Assembly (NCBI RefSeq): GCF_900100315.1
Contig: NZ_FNFF01000012.1
Span: 62,001-126,000, forward strand
Direction: 5' to 3'
Source of the DNA: Streptomyces indicus
Lineage (GTDB): Bacteria; Actinomycetota; Actinomycetes; Streptomycetales; Streptomycetaceae
DNA length: 64,000 nt
Below are positions 1-7,740 of this stretch, in pieces. The notes beneath the pieces were generated by a model. That model did no database searches. It saw nothing but the letters and a program-made list of their open reading frames with translations, and had not been told where the DNA came from. How positions within the stretch are numbered: the stretch's first letter is position 1; the number at the start of each line of letters is the position of its first letter. The translations under genes were made by a program, and so were the position numbers.

Positions 1-879
1 GCCGATCACCTCGGCCTCGTACTTCTTGCCGTTGGAGAACGTGGCCGAGAGCTTGCCGCCCTGCGCCGCCGTCGCCACCACGTGGTTGTTGGTGAGGATG
101 TGGCCCTCGCGGTCGTACACGAACCCGGTGCCCGTGCCGCCCTCGCCGTCGCCGCCCTGCGCGTCGATGGTCACGACGCTCGGCAGCGCCTTCGCGGCGA
201 TGTCCGCGACGGTGCCCGGCTCGCGCTTGAGGTCGGCCGGGGTGTCCGAGGCGGAGACGGTGGTCGAGTCCGTGCTGTTGTCGTTGCGCTCGGCGGCCCA
301 GTAGCCGATGCCGCCGCCGACACCGCCGGCCACCAGGGCCGCGGCGAGCGCGGCCGCGACGAGGCCGCCCTTGCGGGACTTGGGGGACACGGGGGCCGGC
401 TGGTACGAGGCACCCCACTCCTGGCCGCCCCCGCCGTTCGCGTACGAAGGGGTGGCGGGCGGCTGCGGAGGCCAGCCGCCCGCGTGCTGTCCTGCCGGGG
501 CTCCGGCCTGGTGTCCTGCCTGGTGTCCGGGCTGCTGTCCCGCCGGCGGTCCGTACGGCGCACCGGCCGGGGAAGCCGGGGAACCTTCCGCGGCTCCGAC
601 TCCGGCTCCCGTCGGCGTGCCACCCTGCGCGGACTGCGGAGCATCCGCCGGCGGGACCGGCGGCAGCTGCGCCGTCTCGCCGGAGGCCACCGGCGGCAGC
701 GGGGCGGTCACGTGCTCGTCCGCGGCGGGAGCCCTCGTACCGGAGGAACCCCCGGCAGCACCCGCGGCGCCGCTTCCGGAGGCACCGGAAGCGGCGGGAG
801 CAGCGGGAGAACTCGACGGAGGCGCAGGAGGTACGGACGGGGCGGGGGGAACCTCGTTGCCCTCGTTCTCGGTGCTCAC
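1..879 (-). CDS. Trypsin-like serine protease, HtrA/DegP type (3' end cut off by window)
   Basis: Membrane-anchored serine protease, probably acting outside the cell in protein quality control. Read from a GTG at 879 with GAGGAG just upstream; 293 residues are visible before the window edge. Residues 1-150 are a disordered Pro/Ala/Gly/Ser-rich cytoplasmic tail, followed by one hydrophobic segment around 160-185 rich in Ala/Gly/Val. The protease domain then begins (PSVVTIDAQ) and contains the catalytic-histidine motif TNNHVV, His near 266. The catalytic Asp and Ser and any PDZ domain would lie beyond the left edge. The long Pro-rich N-tail before a single TM is typical of actinobacterial HtrA proteins. 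Family call is firm; the paralogue is not identified. Confidence 0.9.
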   Translation of the reverse strand, partial: MSTENEGNEVPPAPSVPPAPPSSSPAAPAASGASGSGAAGAAGGSSGTRAPAADEHVTAPLPPVASGETAQLPPVPPADAPQSAQGGTPTGAGVGAAEGSPASPAGAPYGPPAGQQPGHQAGHQAGAPAGQHAGGWPPQPPATPSYANGGGGQEWGASYQPAPVSPKSRKGGLVAAALAAALVAGGVGGGIGYWAAERNDNSTDSTTVSASDTPADLKREPGTVADIAAKALPSVVTIDAQGGDGEGGTGTGFVYDREGHILTNNHVVATAAQGGKLSATFSNGKKYEAEVIG

Positions 880-1023
880 AGCTCTACTCCTCGATCCACG
901 GCGTCTGTGTCTTCTTCATCCGGCCGCACTTGTGTCCGCAAGCCTTTCCCACCGGACGTCAGGGCACCATAAGCCGCACCTGTGCGTCCGACGCCCATCC
1001 TCGGCGGGCGCCGGAAGCGGCGC

Positions 1024-1078
1024 ATCCGCTGAGCCCCCGTCAGGAAACGCTGCGGATCCGCTGAGCCCTCGTCAGGAA
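1024..1078. repeat. 23-bp direct repeat, two copies 32 bp apart
   Basis: Copies at 1024-1046 and 1056-1078 share ATCCGCTGAGCCC and CGTCAGGAA with one C/T difference. They lie in the 244-bp gap between the divergent htrA-like gene and the phosphodiesterase gene, so they could be a tandem regulator-binding site or a simple duplication. Confidence 0.5.
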
Positions 1079-1123
1079 CCCGGCGTACGCCACGGGTACC
1101 CCGCGAAGTGACACCATGTCGCG

Positions 1124-1939
1124 GTGACTTCCGCACGAACCCCGCAGCCCTCGGGGCGCGATCCCCGCTCGATCCAGGTCGTCGCGCACCGGGGTGCCTC
1201 CGAGGACGCCCCCGAGCACACCCTCACCGCGTACAAGAGAGCGATCGAGGACGGCGCGGACGCGCTGGAATGCGATGTCCGGCTCACGGCCGACGGACAC
1301 CTCGTGTGTGTCCACGACCGGCGCGTCAACCGTACGTCAAACGGCCGCGGAGCCGTCTCCGCGCTCGAGCTCGCCGACCTCGCCGCACTCGACTTCGGCT
1401 CCTGGAAGAACAGGGAGGACGGACCGGAGTGGGAGGACACCTCCGTCCTCACCCTGGAGCGGCTGCTCGAACTGGTCGCGGACGCCGGCCGGCCCGTGGA
1501 GCTCGCCATCGAGACCAAGCACCCCACTCGCTGGGCGGGCCAGGTGGAGGAGCGGCTGCTCCTGCTGCTCAAGCGCTTCGGCCTGGACGCGCCCAAGACG
1601 CCGGCGGATTCTCCGGTACGGGTGATGAGCTTCTCCGCGCGTTCCCTGCAACGGGTCCGGGCGGGCGCACCCCAGCTGCCGACGGTCCATCTGGTCCAGT
1701 TCCTGACCCCGCGCATGCGGGACGGGCGGCTGCCGGAAGGGGTACGGATCGCGGGGCCCGGCATCCGGCTCGTACGGAACAACCCCGCGTACATCGAGAA
1801 GCTCCAGCGGGCCGGGCACCAAGTGCACGTGTGGACGGTGAACGAACCGGCGGACGTGGACCTCTGCGTCCGGCTCGGCATCGACGCGATCATCACCAAC
1901 CGGCCGCGCGCGGTCCTCGAACAGCTCGGCCGCCGCTGA
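1124..1939 (+). CDS. Glycerophosphodiester phosphodiesterase family protein
   Basis: Predicted to hydrolyse glycerophosphodiesters to glycerol-3-phosphate and an alcohol. The 271-residue product is a single GDPD TIM barrel: the catalytic HRG motif is at about 22-24 (VVAHRGASEDAPEHT), the metal-binding LECDV near 47-51, VCVHD near 60, and the C-terminal HVWTVNEP and AIITNRP motifs near 237-265. No signal peptide is visible, so a cytoplasmic enzyme is likely. The GTG at 1124 is used because it fits the domain length; no strong ribosome site precedes it. It stands alone, divergent from the protease gene. Confidence 0.9.
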   Translation: MTSARTPQPSGRDPRSIQVVAHRGASEDAPEHTLTAYKRAIEDGADALECDVRLTADGHLVCVHDRRVNRTSNGRGAVSALELADLAALDFGSWKNREDGPEWEDTSVLTLERLLELVADAGRPVELAIETKHPTRWAGQVEERLLLLLKRFGLDAPKTPADSPVRVMSFSARSLQRVRAGAPQLPTVHLVQFLTPRMRDGRLPEGVRIAGPGIRLVRNNPAYIEKLQRAGHQVHVWTVNEPADVDLCVRLGIDAIITNRPRAVLEQLGRR

Positions 1940-2188
1940 GCCGTGCCGGAAGCCGCGCCGGCCGGGCCGTGACGGAAGCCGGGCGGGCCTTGCCGGGACG
2001 GAGCGGGCAACCCGGCTGAACCGGACAGTTTGAGCACGCGTCACTCACGCAGAGTGCACCGGCGCGTTCGGACCGTAGGCGCTTGTCCTGAGTGCGTCAC
2101 GAGGGCGTTCCGTATGCGGATTGGCCGGTTTCCGGTCCAGTCCATTGGGGCATCCACACCGTGGCGTGGGGCTAAGGAGGTCTCGGGG

Positions 2189-2689
2189 GTGGCGTTGGTG
2201 GTGGCACAAGAGGTGCCGGCGTCGTCGAGCATGGCCGTACCCCACGGTCCTGCGGGCGTGGGACGAGCAAGACACTGCATGCGTGATCAGCTGCGTATCA
2301 GCGGCGTATCCGAAGCTGTCATAGACGATGCGGTTCTGATCCTTTCCGAACTGCTCAGCAATGCCTGCCGGCACGGCAGGCCGCTCGGGGACGCGGCGCT
2401 CATGGGGGACGGCAGCGTGCGCGCGGCCTGGCGCCTGGACAAGTCGGGCAGGCTGACCGTGGAGGTGACGGACGGGGGCGGACCGACCCGACCGGTTCCG
2501 GCCACTCCGTCGGTCACGGCGCGCGGCGGCCGAGGTCTGGGCATCATCGCCGCACTCGGCGAGGAGTGGGGCGTGCGCGACGGCGCGTCCGGCGAAGTGA
2601 CGGTCTGGGTCGTGCTGGACGCGGGCACGGCGGACGCGGACGGGCCTTCCGCACACCATCCGTTCGACACCTTGCGAGGGCTGTCCTGA
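2189..2689 (+). CDS. ATP-binding protein of the RsbW/anti-sigma regulatory (GHKL) type
   Basis: Small 166-residue histidine-kinase-like ATPase domain with no sensor or dimerisation part. The N box is SELLSNACRHG (Asn near 58), the G1 box VTDGGG near 93-98, and the G2 region RGGRGLGIIAAL near 112-123. Such proteins in Streptomyces usually act as anti-sigma kinases or partners of anti-anti-sigma factors; a phosphatase at 6072-7628 could be a distant partner, which is inference. The start is the GTG at 2189 behind a strong AAGGAGG at 2174-2180; the frame is open further upstream but without a ribosome site. 1940-2188 shows nothing else recognisable. Confidence 0.85.
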   Translation: MALVVAQEVPASSSMAVPHGPAGVGRARHCMRDQLRISGVSEAVIDDAVLILSELLSNACRHGRPLGDAALMGDGSVRAAWRLDKSGRLTVEVTDGGGPTRPVPATPSVTARGGRGLGIIAALGEEWGVRDGASGEVTVWVVLDAGTADADGPSAHHPFDTLRGLS

Positions 2690-2757
2690 CCACGTGCCCC
2701 CACCCCTCCGGCTAGGCTCACCGCCGTACCGCCCAAGCCGTGACCGGGAGACGCACG

Positions 2758-3726
2758 ATGGCCAAGAAGCGCCCTCAGACGAAGAAGCCGCAGAAGGCGC
2801 AGATCACCGACGGGGAAGTGCCCGTCGTCGGCGCGCGTGAGCCCTGCCCGTGCGGTTCGGGCCGGCGCTACAAGGCCTGCCACGGCCGCGCCGCCGCCCA
2901 GGCCGTGACCGAGCTGGTGCACCGCCCCTTCGAGGGACTGCCCGGCGAGTGCGACTGGGTCGCGCTGCGCGAGCTGGTGCCCGCCGCCACCGTCGAGCTC
3001 ACCCTCAAGGACGGACTGCCCGAGGGCGTCCCGTCGGTGACGCTCGCGACCGTGCTCCCGATGGCGTGGCCGGGTCTGCGCCGCGAGGACGGCTCGGTCC
3101 TCATCGGCCTGCAGAACGACACCTCGTCCGGTGACCTCAGCCGCGACCTCGCCGACATCCTCACGCAGGCGCTCAGCACCGAGCCGGGCAACCCGGTCGC
3201 CGCCCGCCGGGCACCGGCCGACGGCCCGCGCCTTCAGGAACTGCTCGACCCGAAGGGGCCGTTCGAGCCCGTCGTGCACGAGGGCTTCGAGTTCTGGGTG
3301 CCGGACGCGGAGAACGCCTCGGCGGAGGTGACCGCCTCCCTGGAGCGGGCCAACGCCGCCGCGATCCCGACCGTGAAGCTGCCGGACCTCGAGGCCGCGT
3401 ACTGGTGCGAGACCCCGGAGAAGAACCACCTGCGCTGGGTCATGCCGCACCCCGAGGAGAAGCTCCTCGACGCGCTCGCCCGGCTGCACGCGGCCGGCAA
3501 GTCGAGCCTGGGCGAGAACACGCGCCTGGTGGGCTCGTTCCGTGCGCACGGTCTGATGGTCCCCGTGTGGGATCTGCCGACCGGCATGAGCGCGGCCGAT
3601 GTCGAGAAGCCCGCCGCCGAGTTCGCCGAGCGGCTTGCCGCCGCCCTCGCGGACGAGTCCCCGCTGACCGGCGACGAGCGCCGCGCCCGCGGCGGCCTCA
3701 CCAACCGTCAGGTCACGCTGAGCTGA
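2758..3726 (+). CDS. DUF5926/SEC-C motif domain protein
   Basis: Protein of 322 residues of unknown function. The N-terminus is lysine-rich, then comes a SEC-C zinc-binding motif CPCGSGRRYKACHG at residues 30-43 (Cys30, Cys32, Cys41, His42), like that at the C-terminus of SecA. The remainder is an acidic alpha/beta region without known catalytic motifs and matches the DUF5926 pattern found across actinomycetes. The ATG at 2758 is preceded by GGGAGAC. Single gene. A nucleic-acid or ribosome association is only suggested by the basic N-terminus and the zinc motif. Confidence 0.8.
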   Translation: MAKKRPQTKKPQKAQITDGEVPVVGAREPCPCGSGRRYKACHGRAAAQAVTELVHRPFEGLPGECDWVALRELVPAATVELTLKDGLPEGVPSVTLATVLPMAWPGLRREDGSVLIGLQNDTSSGDLSRDLADILTQALSTEPGNPVAARRAPADGPRLQELLDPKGPFEPVVHEGFEFWVPDAENASAEVTASLERANAAAIPTVKLPDLEAAYWCETPEKNHLRWVMPHPEEKLLDALARLHAAGKSSLGENTRLVGSFRAHGLMVPVWDLPTGMSAADVEKPAAEFAERLAAALADESPLTGDERRARGGLTNRQVTLS

Positions 3727-3817
3727 TCCGCCCGGCGGACGAACGGCCGGGCACAGGCCGACCGGCTGACTGGATCTGCCGGTTCGGTCGGCCCGGTCGG
3801 TCCGGCCGGTGGGCTGC

Positions 3818-3835
3818 ACTGACCGGCCGGTCAGT
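3818..3835. promoter_or_regulatory. 18-bp perfect palindrome, possible operator
   Basis: ACTGACCGGCCGGTCAGT is perfectly self-complementary without a loop, which resembles a TetR-type operator more than a terminator. It lies about 90 bp after the DUF5926 gene in a non-coding gap running to 4128, among several degenerate CCGGTCGG repeats. Confidence 0.4.
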
Positions 3836-3929
3836 CCGCAGTGGGTCATGGCGCGTTCGGCGAATGATCAGAAATGGCCATTCATGATCGTTCCGTTCCC
3901 CAGGAAGTCCTCAGGAAAGCCACAGGAAA

Positions 3930-4100
3930 GCCGGAGAAAAGGTATGACAACGGTCACAACTCCGGCCCTTGGCAGGTAAATCCCCTGCGGAGTGGCCGAT
4001 ACCGCCCGAGATCGAATTTGCGAACGGCAGATCTTCGGTTACCGTTCAAGTAGCCCGGTCGCTGGTGCATCCCCCGTCGCCAGCGACCGGGCCTTTCCAT
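3930..4100 (+). ncRNA. Putative small RNA ending in a strong hairpin
   Basis: Between 3840 and 4052 no reading frame looks real, base composition is less GC-rich than the neighbouring genes, and the stretch ends in a 13-bp hairpin at 4053-4092 followed by CTTTCC. Internal complementarity includes GCAGG...CCTGC around 3970-3990. This fits a small RNA of 100-160 nt on the plus strand, but I recognise no Rfam family and the 5' end is a guess. Alternatively the hairpin only terminates convergent transcription from the secreted-protein gene at 4129. Confidence 0.3.
4053..4092. terminator. 13-bp hairpin between convergent units
   Basis: GCCCGGTCGCTGG at 4053-4065 pairs perfectly with CCAGCGACCGGGC at 4080-4092 across a 14-nt loop. 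It is followed by CTTTCC in the plus direction and sits 37 bp beyond the stop of the minus-strand gene, so it can serve either direction. Confidence 0.7.
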
Positions 4101-4128
4101 GCCCGCACACCCCGTCGCCGCGCGCGCC

Positions 4129-4827
4129 TCAACGGCCCGCGGCAGACGCCTCGTTGCTCCCGGAGCGGAGCAGCATCGGGCCGCTCCCCTCCTCCGCGTC
4201 CGCCGACTCCTCGCGGGCCGCGAACTCCGCCACCGCCGTGTACGCGGCCCGGTCGCCCGCCGTCCGCTCGCGCGGCGTCTCGCACGCGCCCGGTTCGTCG
4301 TCCTCGTCCACCACGCAGTGCATCTGCACGGTCCGCCCGCCGGGGCCCATCAGCGTGAGCACCGAGCTCAGTTCCTCGCCGGTGGCGTTGCGGTAGTAGG
4401 TGCGGGCCCAGGTCTGCTCGCCCTGGCTGAGCACGCAGGTCTGCGCCTCCACGCCCTCGGGCGAGGCGAGTTCGGGGCCGCACTGGGCGGCGGTGGTCAG
4501 ACCGAGCCCGGCCAGGAGCCCGGGTGCGGAGTCGTCGGCCGGGACGGCACCACCGGCCGCCACCCCATCTGCCGACTCGTCGTCCTCAGCCGCGGGTGCC
4601 TTTCCGTCCTCCGGTGCGGAGCCGGTCCGCTGCTGCTCCGCGGCTCGCTCACCGCGTCCGTCCGCGGCGCCTTCATCCCGTACGCCCGAGGCGCGTTCAT
4701 CCCGTACGTCGTCGGGAGTGTCGAAAGGGCCCGCGGGCCCCGCCGCCGCACCCGCGAGCGGCAGCAGGACCGCGAGCAGCACGACGGCGATGAGCGCGGA
4801 CATACGTGCTCGCTGCAACGGACCCAC
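4129..4827 (-). CDS. Secreted protein of unknown function
   Basis: About 232 residues. An N-terminal Sec signal is clear: Arg residues followed by SALIAVVLLAVLLPLAGAAA. After it comes a long acidic Arg/Glu/Asp/Ala-rich low-complexity stretch with DVRDERASGVRDEGAADGR-like repeats (residues 35-95), then a compact conserved-looking C-terminal domain with cysteines (AAQCGPEL, QTCVLSQGEQTW, MHCVVDEDDEPGACET), possibly two disulphides. The GTG at 4827 is chosen because it supplies the positively charged n-region; an ATG at 4803 would start directly at the hydrophobic core. No family recognised. An extracellular role is inferred from the signal peptide. Confidence 0.7.
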   Translation of the reverse strand: MGPLQRARMSALIAVVLLAVLLPLAGAAAGPAGPFDTPDDVRDERASGVRDEGAADGRGERAAEQQRTGSAPEDGKAPAAEDDESADGVAAGGAVPADDSAPGLLAGLGLTTAAQCGPELASPEGVEAQTCVLSQGEQTWARTYYRNATGEELSSVLTLMGPGGRTVQMHCVVDEDDEPGACETPRERTAGDRAAYTAVAEFAAREESADAEEGSGPMLLRSGSNEASAAGR

Positions 4828-4913
4828 CTGCTCAACTGAACGGCGAAACAACGGAGGTGAGCCGAAGATAGCGACGGGCGGGGGCCCGCAGGCCCCGCGC
4901 ACGCCCAAGCCGC

Positions 4914-5579
4914 CTACAACTCGGGCGCGCTCACACCCGTATGAGTGAGGATGTCGACCAGCACGTCCACCAGGGCCTCGATGTCCGGCAGCCAGGGCTT
5001 GGCCGAGCCGGGCAGCGGCGCGCGCTCCCAGCGGACCTCGCCCTGGCCGGTCTCCGAGGGCGGCAGGACGACATAGCCGCCGGTGCCGTGGAAGCGGAGC
5101 GAGCCGGGGACGTGGTCCTTGGCGTAGAGCAGCTCGCCGAGGTGGGGCATCGAGTACGGCGCGACGAGGAACGACCAGCGGTCGGGGGTCGCGACGACGG
5201 GGCCGAGGCGCACGCCCCTGCGGTCGAGCTCGGCCAGCGAGCGGGCCGCGGCGATGGCCGGCAGGCTCACCGCGCTGGGTCCCGGTCCGCCGGTGGCCAG
5301 CACGATCGGCGCCGTGGGCCGGTTGGTCCACCACCAGCGCACCATCCGCTCATCACTGGTCGCGGCCAGGATGCCGGGGTCGAAGGGGTGCGCGCCGGGG
5401 GTGGCGCAGTCGGGGTCGGGGCAGGCGCATTGCGGCGATCCGGGCTGCCGCAGGCCGACGCCGGGGAGCACGGGCCACTGCCAGGTGCTCGCGAAGGTCA
5501 GGGCCGCGCTGATCTGGTCAGGCCTCCCACCGGGTCGCTTCGACAGGAGCCTGCGTCGCCTTCCGAGGATCTCGCGCAT
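4914..5579 (-). CDS. Bifunctional DNA primase/polymerase-like (Prim-Pol) protein, possibly inactive
   Basis: The 221-residue product begins with a basic REILGRRRRLLSKR stretch, then matches the N-terminal Prim-Pol pattern: AALTFASTWQWPVLPG, a Cys/His cluster with Cys51, Cys53, Cys58 and PGAHPFDP near 61-68, and RWWWTNRPTAPIVLAT near 80-95. In active archaeo-eukaryotic primases the next strand carries the acidic metal ligands; here that place reads GPGPSAVSLPA with no acidic pair. It is also shorter than plasmid or phage primases. So it may be a degenerate regulator rather than a polymerase. ATG at 5579 with AAAGGAACG upstream. Confidence 0.75.
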   Translation of the reverse strand: MREILGRRRRLLSKRPGGRPDQISAALTFASTWQWPVLPGVGLRQPGSPQCACPDPDCATPGAHPFDPGILAATSDERMVRWWWTNRPTAPIVLATGGPGPSAVSLPAIAAARSLAELDRRGVRLGPVVATPDRWSFLVAPYSMPHLGELLYAKDHVPGSLRFHGTGGYVVLPPSETGQGEVRWERAPLPGSAKPWLPDIEALVDVLVDILTHTGVSAPEL

Positions 5580-5733
5580 GAGCGCTCGTTCCTTTCCGTT
5601 GAAAACGCAGAGACACTACCGACACTGCGGGCCATTTCATGCACTTCAGACAAACCGCACATGACGTGCATGACGGACACTGCTGACACTTGAGTCACGC
5701 TTGGAGCTCGGACTGCACACGCAGATGCATCCA

Positions 5734-6072
5734 TTACAACCATGGCGGTGGGTGGCGCGTGCCTGGCGCGTACTGCGTCGCGCCCGCCTTCTTGCTGTCC
5801 CGCTTGCGAACCGCCACAAGGTGCCCGGCCGGTACGCGGCCGTCGCTCTCTAAGACGTACGGGTCCGTCGTCCGGTTCAGGAACAGCTTCAACTCCTGCT
5901 GCCCTTCACCCAGTACGTACCCGATACGCCGGTACTGACGCCCGAGTCGGTGCTTGGTGCGGGTCCAGTCGACCGCAATACCCGAAAGGACAGGGCTGTT
6001 TTCCGCCAAGTTCCCTTTCTCGTCACGGATGTCCCGAACACCCCATGGACACCAGGAATCCCCGCAGGACAA
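5734..6072 (-). CDS. Small hypothetical protein with a TTA codon
   Basis: Reading frame of up to 112 residues in a lower-GC gap between the primase-like and phosphatase genes. The plausible body is GYVLGEGQQELKLFLNRTTDPYV followed by a Lys/Arg-rich tail (AVRKRDSKKAG). It contains one TTA leucine codon (TAC GTC TTA GAG, around 5850), so in Streptomyces translation would need the bldA tRNA. The upstream end of the open frame, at 6072, is a TTG; an internal TTG preceded by GAGAAAGGGAAC (about 90 residues) is an alternative. No family recognised, and it could be a non-coding frame. It is divergent from the phosphatase gene. Confidence 0.4.
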   Translation of the reverse strand: MSCGDSWCPWGVRDIRDEKGNLAENSPVLSGIAVDWTRTKHRLGRQYRRIGYVLGEGQQELKLFLNRTTDPYVLESDGRVPAGHLVAVRKRDSKKAGATQYAPGTRHPPPWL

Positions 6073-7628
6073 TGCTGGACATCCCTAGACCACTGCGTGT
6101 AGATGTGGACCTATTGCTGGCGGCGCAGAATGACATGGGGGTTTGCGATGCTAAAGAGCAATATGCACCGGCCGGAATCCCGGCAGAACAGCGCGCCATG
6201 AACGCCCCGCACCTTCCGAAAGTGGCCGGAATCGATCCCAGCTCTTCTTCGGTTCCCGCCCCCGCGCACACTGCGGCGCCCGACGCGCTCACGACGGCGC
6301 CCGGCTGCGCCCCCGCGCCGCCCACACCGGCGGCCGTGATCCAGGACCGGCTCGCCGGCTGGGTCTCCGACCTCACCACGCTCCACGAACTGACCGAGCG
6401 CCTGACGCGCACCACCACGCTCGAGGACTGCCTGCGCGAGATGCTGCGGGCCGGCGCCGCCCTCGTCGGGGCGCGCCGCGGACTCGTCGTCCTCGAACCC
6501 GCCGACGGGCTCGGCCCCGACACCATGACCGGACTCGGTCTCGAGCGGGCCGAACTCGGCCACATCGAGACCGTGCCGCGCAGCGCCACCTCCTACGGGC
6601 GGCTGCTCGACGGCTCGGGTCCGCCCGCACCCGGCGAGTGCGGGATCGCGCAGCCCGACCTCCTCAACGAGGAGGACCTCGACCCTCGGCACCGCTCGGT
6701 GGCCGCCCAGCTCGGCTATGCGGCCAGCTATGCCCTGCCGCTGACCTGCGAGAACACCGAGCGCCCCGGAGCGGGCGGCCGGCTCGGCGCGGCGGTCTGG
6801 CTGTACGACGAGCCCGCCGAGCCCGTCGAACGCCAGCGCCATCTGGCCGGCCTGTACCTGCGGTACGCGAGCGAGCACACGGCACGGCTCGTCGAGCTGG
6901 AGCGCTCCCGTACGACCATGGCCACGATCGCCGAGGAGCTGCTGCCCAGCCGGCTGCCCCGGGTCGCGGGCGTGCAGCTCGCCGCCCGGCACCGCACCGG
7001 GCCGCGCGGCGGCGGCGACTGGTACGACGCGCTGCCGCTGCCGGAAGGCGCGCTCGGGCTCGCGGTCGGATCCGTCACCGGGTCGGGGCCGAGCGCGGTC
7101 GCGGCGATGGGCCGGCTGCGGGCGTCCCTGCGGGCGTACGCGGTGATGGAGGGCGAGGACCCGGTCGCGGTCCTGTCCGATCTCGAACTGCTGCTCCGCC
7201 TCACCGAACCGGCGCGCAGCGCCACCGCGCTCTTCGCGTACTGCGAGCCGCGCCGGCGCAAGATCGTGCTCGCCGGGGCCGGACACTCCCCGCCGCTGGT
7301 CATCGGCGACCGGCGCACCGAGTTCGTGGAGACCTCGCTGTCCGCGCCGCTCGGGATGCTGAGCTGCTGGGAGGCGCCGAGCGTGGAGCTCTCACCGGAG
7401 CCGGGCGAGACGGTGCTGCTCTACACGGACGGGCTGCTGCACCGCACCGGCGACCCGATGGACCGCGCCTTCGCCCGGCTGCACGCGGCCGCGTCGAGCG
7501 TGCCGCGGGCGCTGCGGGACGATCCCGGGGCGATCGCCGACCACGTCCTGCGCACGGTGCTCACCGACGGACGGGACGAGCAGGACAGCGCCGAGGATGT
7601 GGTGCTCCTGGCGGCGCGGTTCGACTGA
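6072..7628 (+). CDS. GAF-SpoIIE (PP2C-type) phosphatase, metal site partly lost
   Basis: Protein of 518 residues. The N-terminal segment LLAAQNDMGVCDAKEQYAP is a conserved lead-in; a GAF-like domain spans about 95-275 and a SpoIIE/PP2C domain about 300-515 (GGGDWYDALPLPEGALGLAVG; ALFAYC; GAGHSPPLVI; VLLYTDGLLHRTG; EDVVLLAARF). In active members the second motif reads GDVxGHG; here it is GSVTGSG, replacing a metal-binding Asp by Ser and His by Ser. Catalysis is therefore doubtful and a pseudophosphatase or scaffold is possible. ATG at 6072, AGGA four bases upstream; the frame is open further upstream but without typical codon bias. Family role: dephosphorylating anti-anti-sigma factors. Confidence 0.85.
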   Translation: MLDIPRPLRVDVDLLLAAQNDMGVCDAKEQYAPAGIPAEQRAMNAPHLPKVAGIDPSSSSVPAPAHTAAPDALTTAPGCAPAPPTPAAVIQDRLAGWVSDLTTLHELTERLTRTTTLEDCLREMLRAGAALVGARRGLVVLEPADGLGPDTMTGLGLERAELGHIETVPRSATSYGRLLDGSGPPAPGECGIAQPDLLNEEDLDPRHRSVAAQLGYAASYALPLTCENTERPGAGGRLGAAVWLYDEPAEPVERQRHLAGLYLRYASEHTARLVELERSRTTMATIAEELLPSRLPRVAGVQLAARHRTGPRGGGDWYDALPLPEGALGLAVGSVTGSGPSAVAAMGRLRASLRAYAVMEGEDPVAVLSDLELLLRLTEPARSATALFAYCEPRRRKIVLAGAGHSPPLVIGDRRTEFVETSLSAPLGMLSCWEAPSVELSPEPGETVLLYTDGLLHRTGDPMDRAFARLHAAASSVPRALRDDPGAIADHVLRTVLTDGRDEQDSAEDVVLLAARFD

Positions 7629-7740
7629 CCGGTCCGGAGTCCCTTTCGCGTGACTTTGGCCATAGGTGCCAGGCCTCGGGCCCCCTTCCGTACGGACATA
7701 CGATGGACGGTGGTCCCCAGGTCACTACGAGGAGGCATTC

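Noticed and set aside
4129..5334. A 401-codon minus-strand frame joining the secreted-protein gene to antisense of the primase-like gene
   Set aside because: Upstream part is the shifted frame of the primase-like gene; the signal peptide at 4827 marks the true start.
5742..6071. A longer version of the SpoIIE-type phosphatase starting at 5742
   Set aside because: The extra 110 codons lack codon bias and domains, and the ATG at 6072 has a ribosome site and the family's usual N-terminus.
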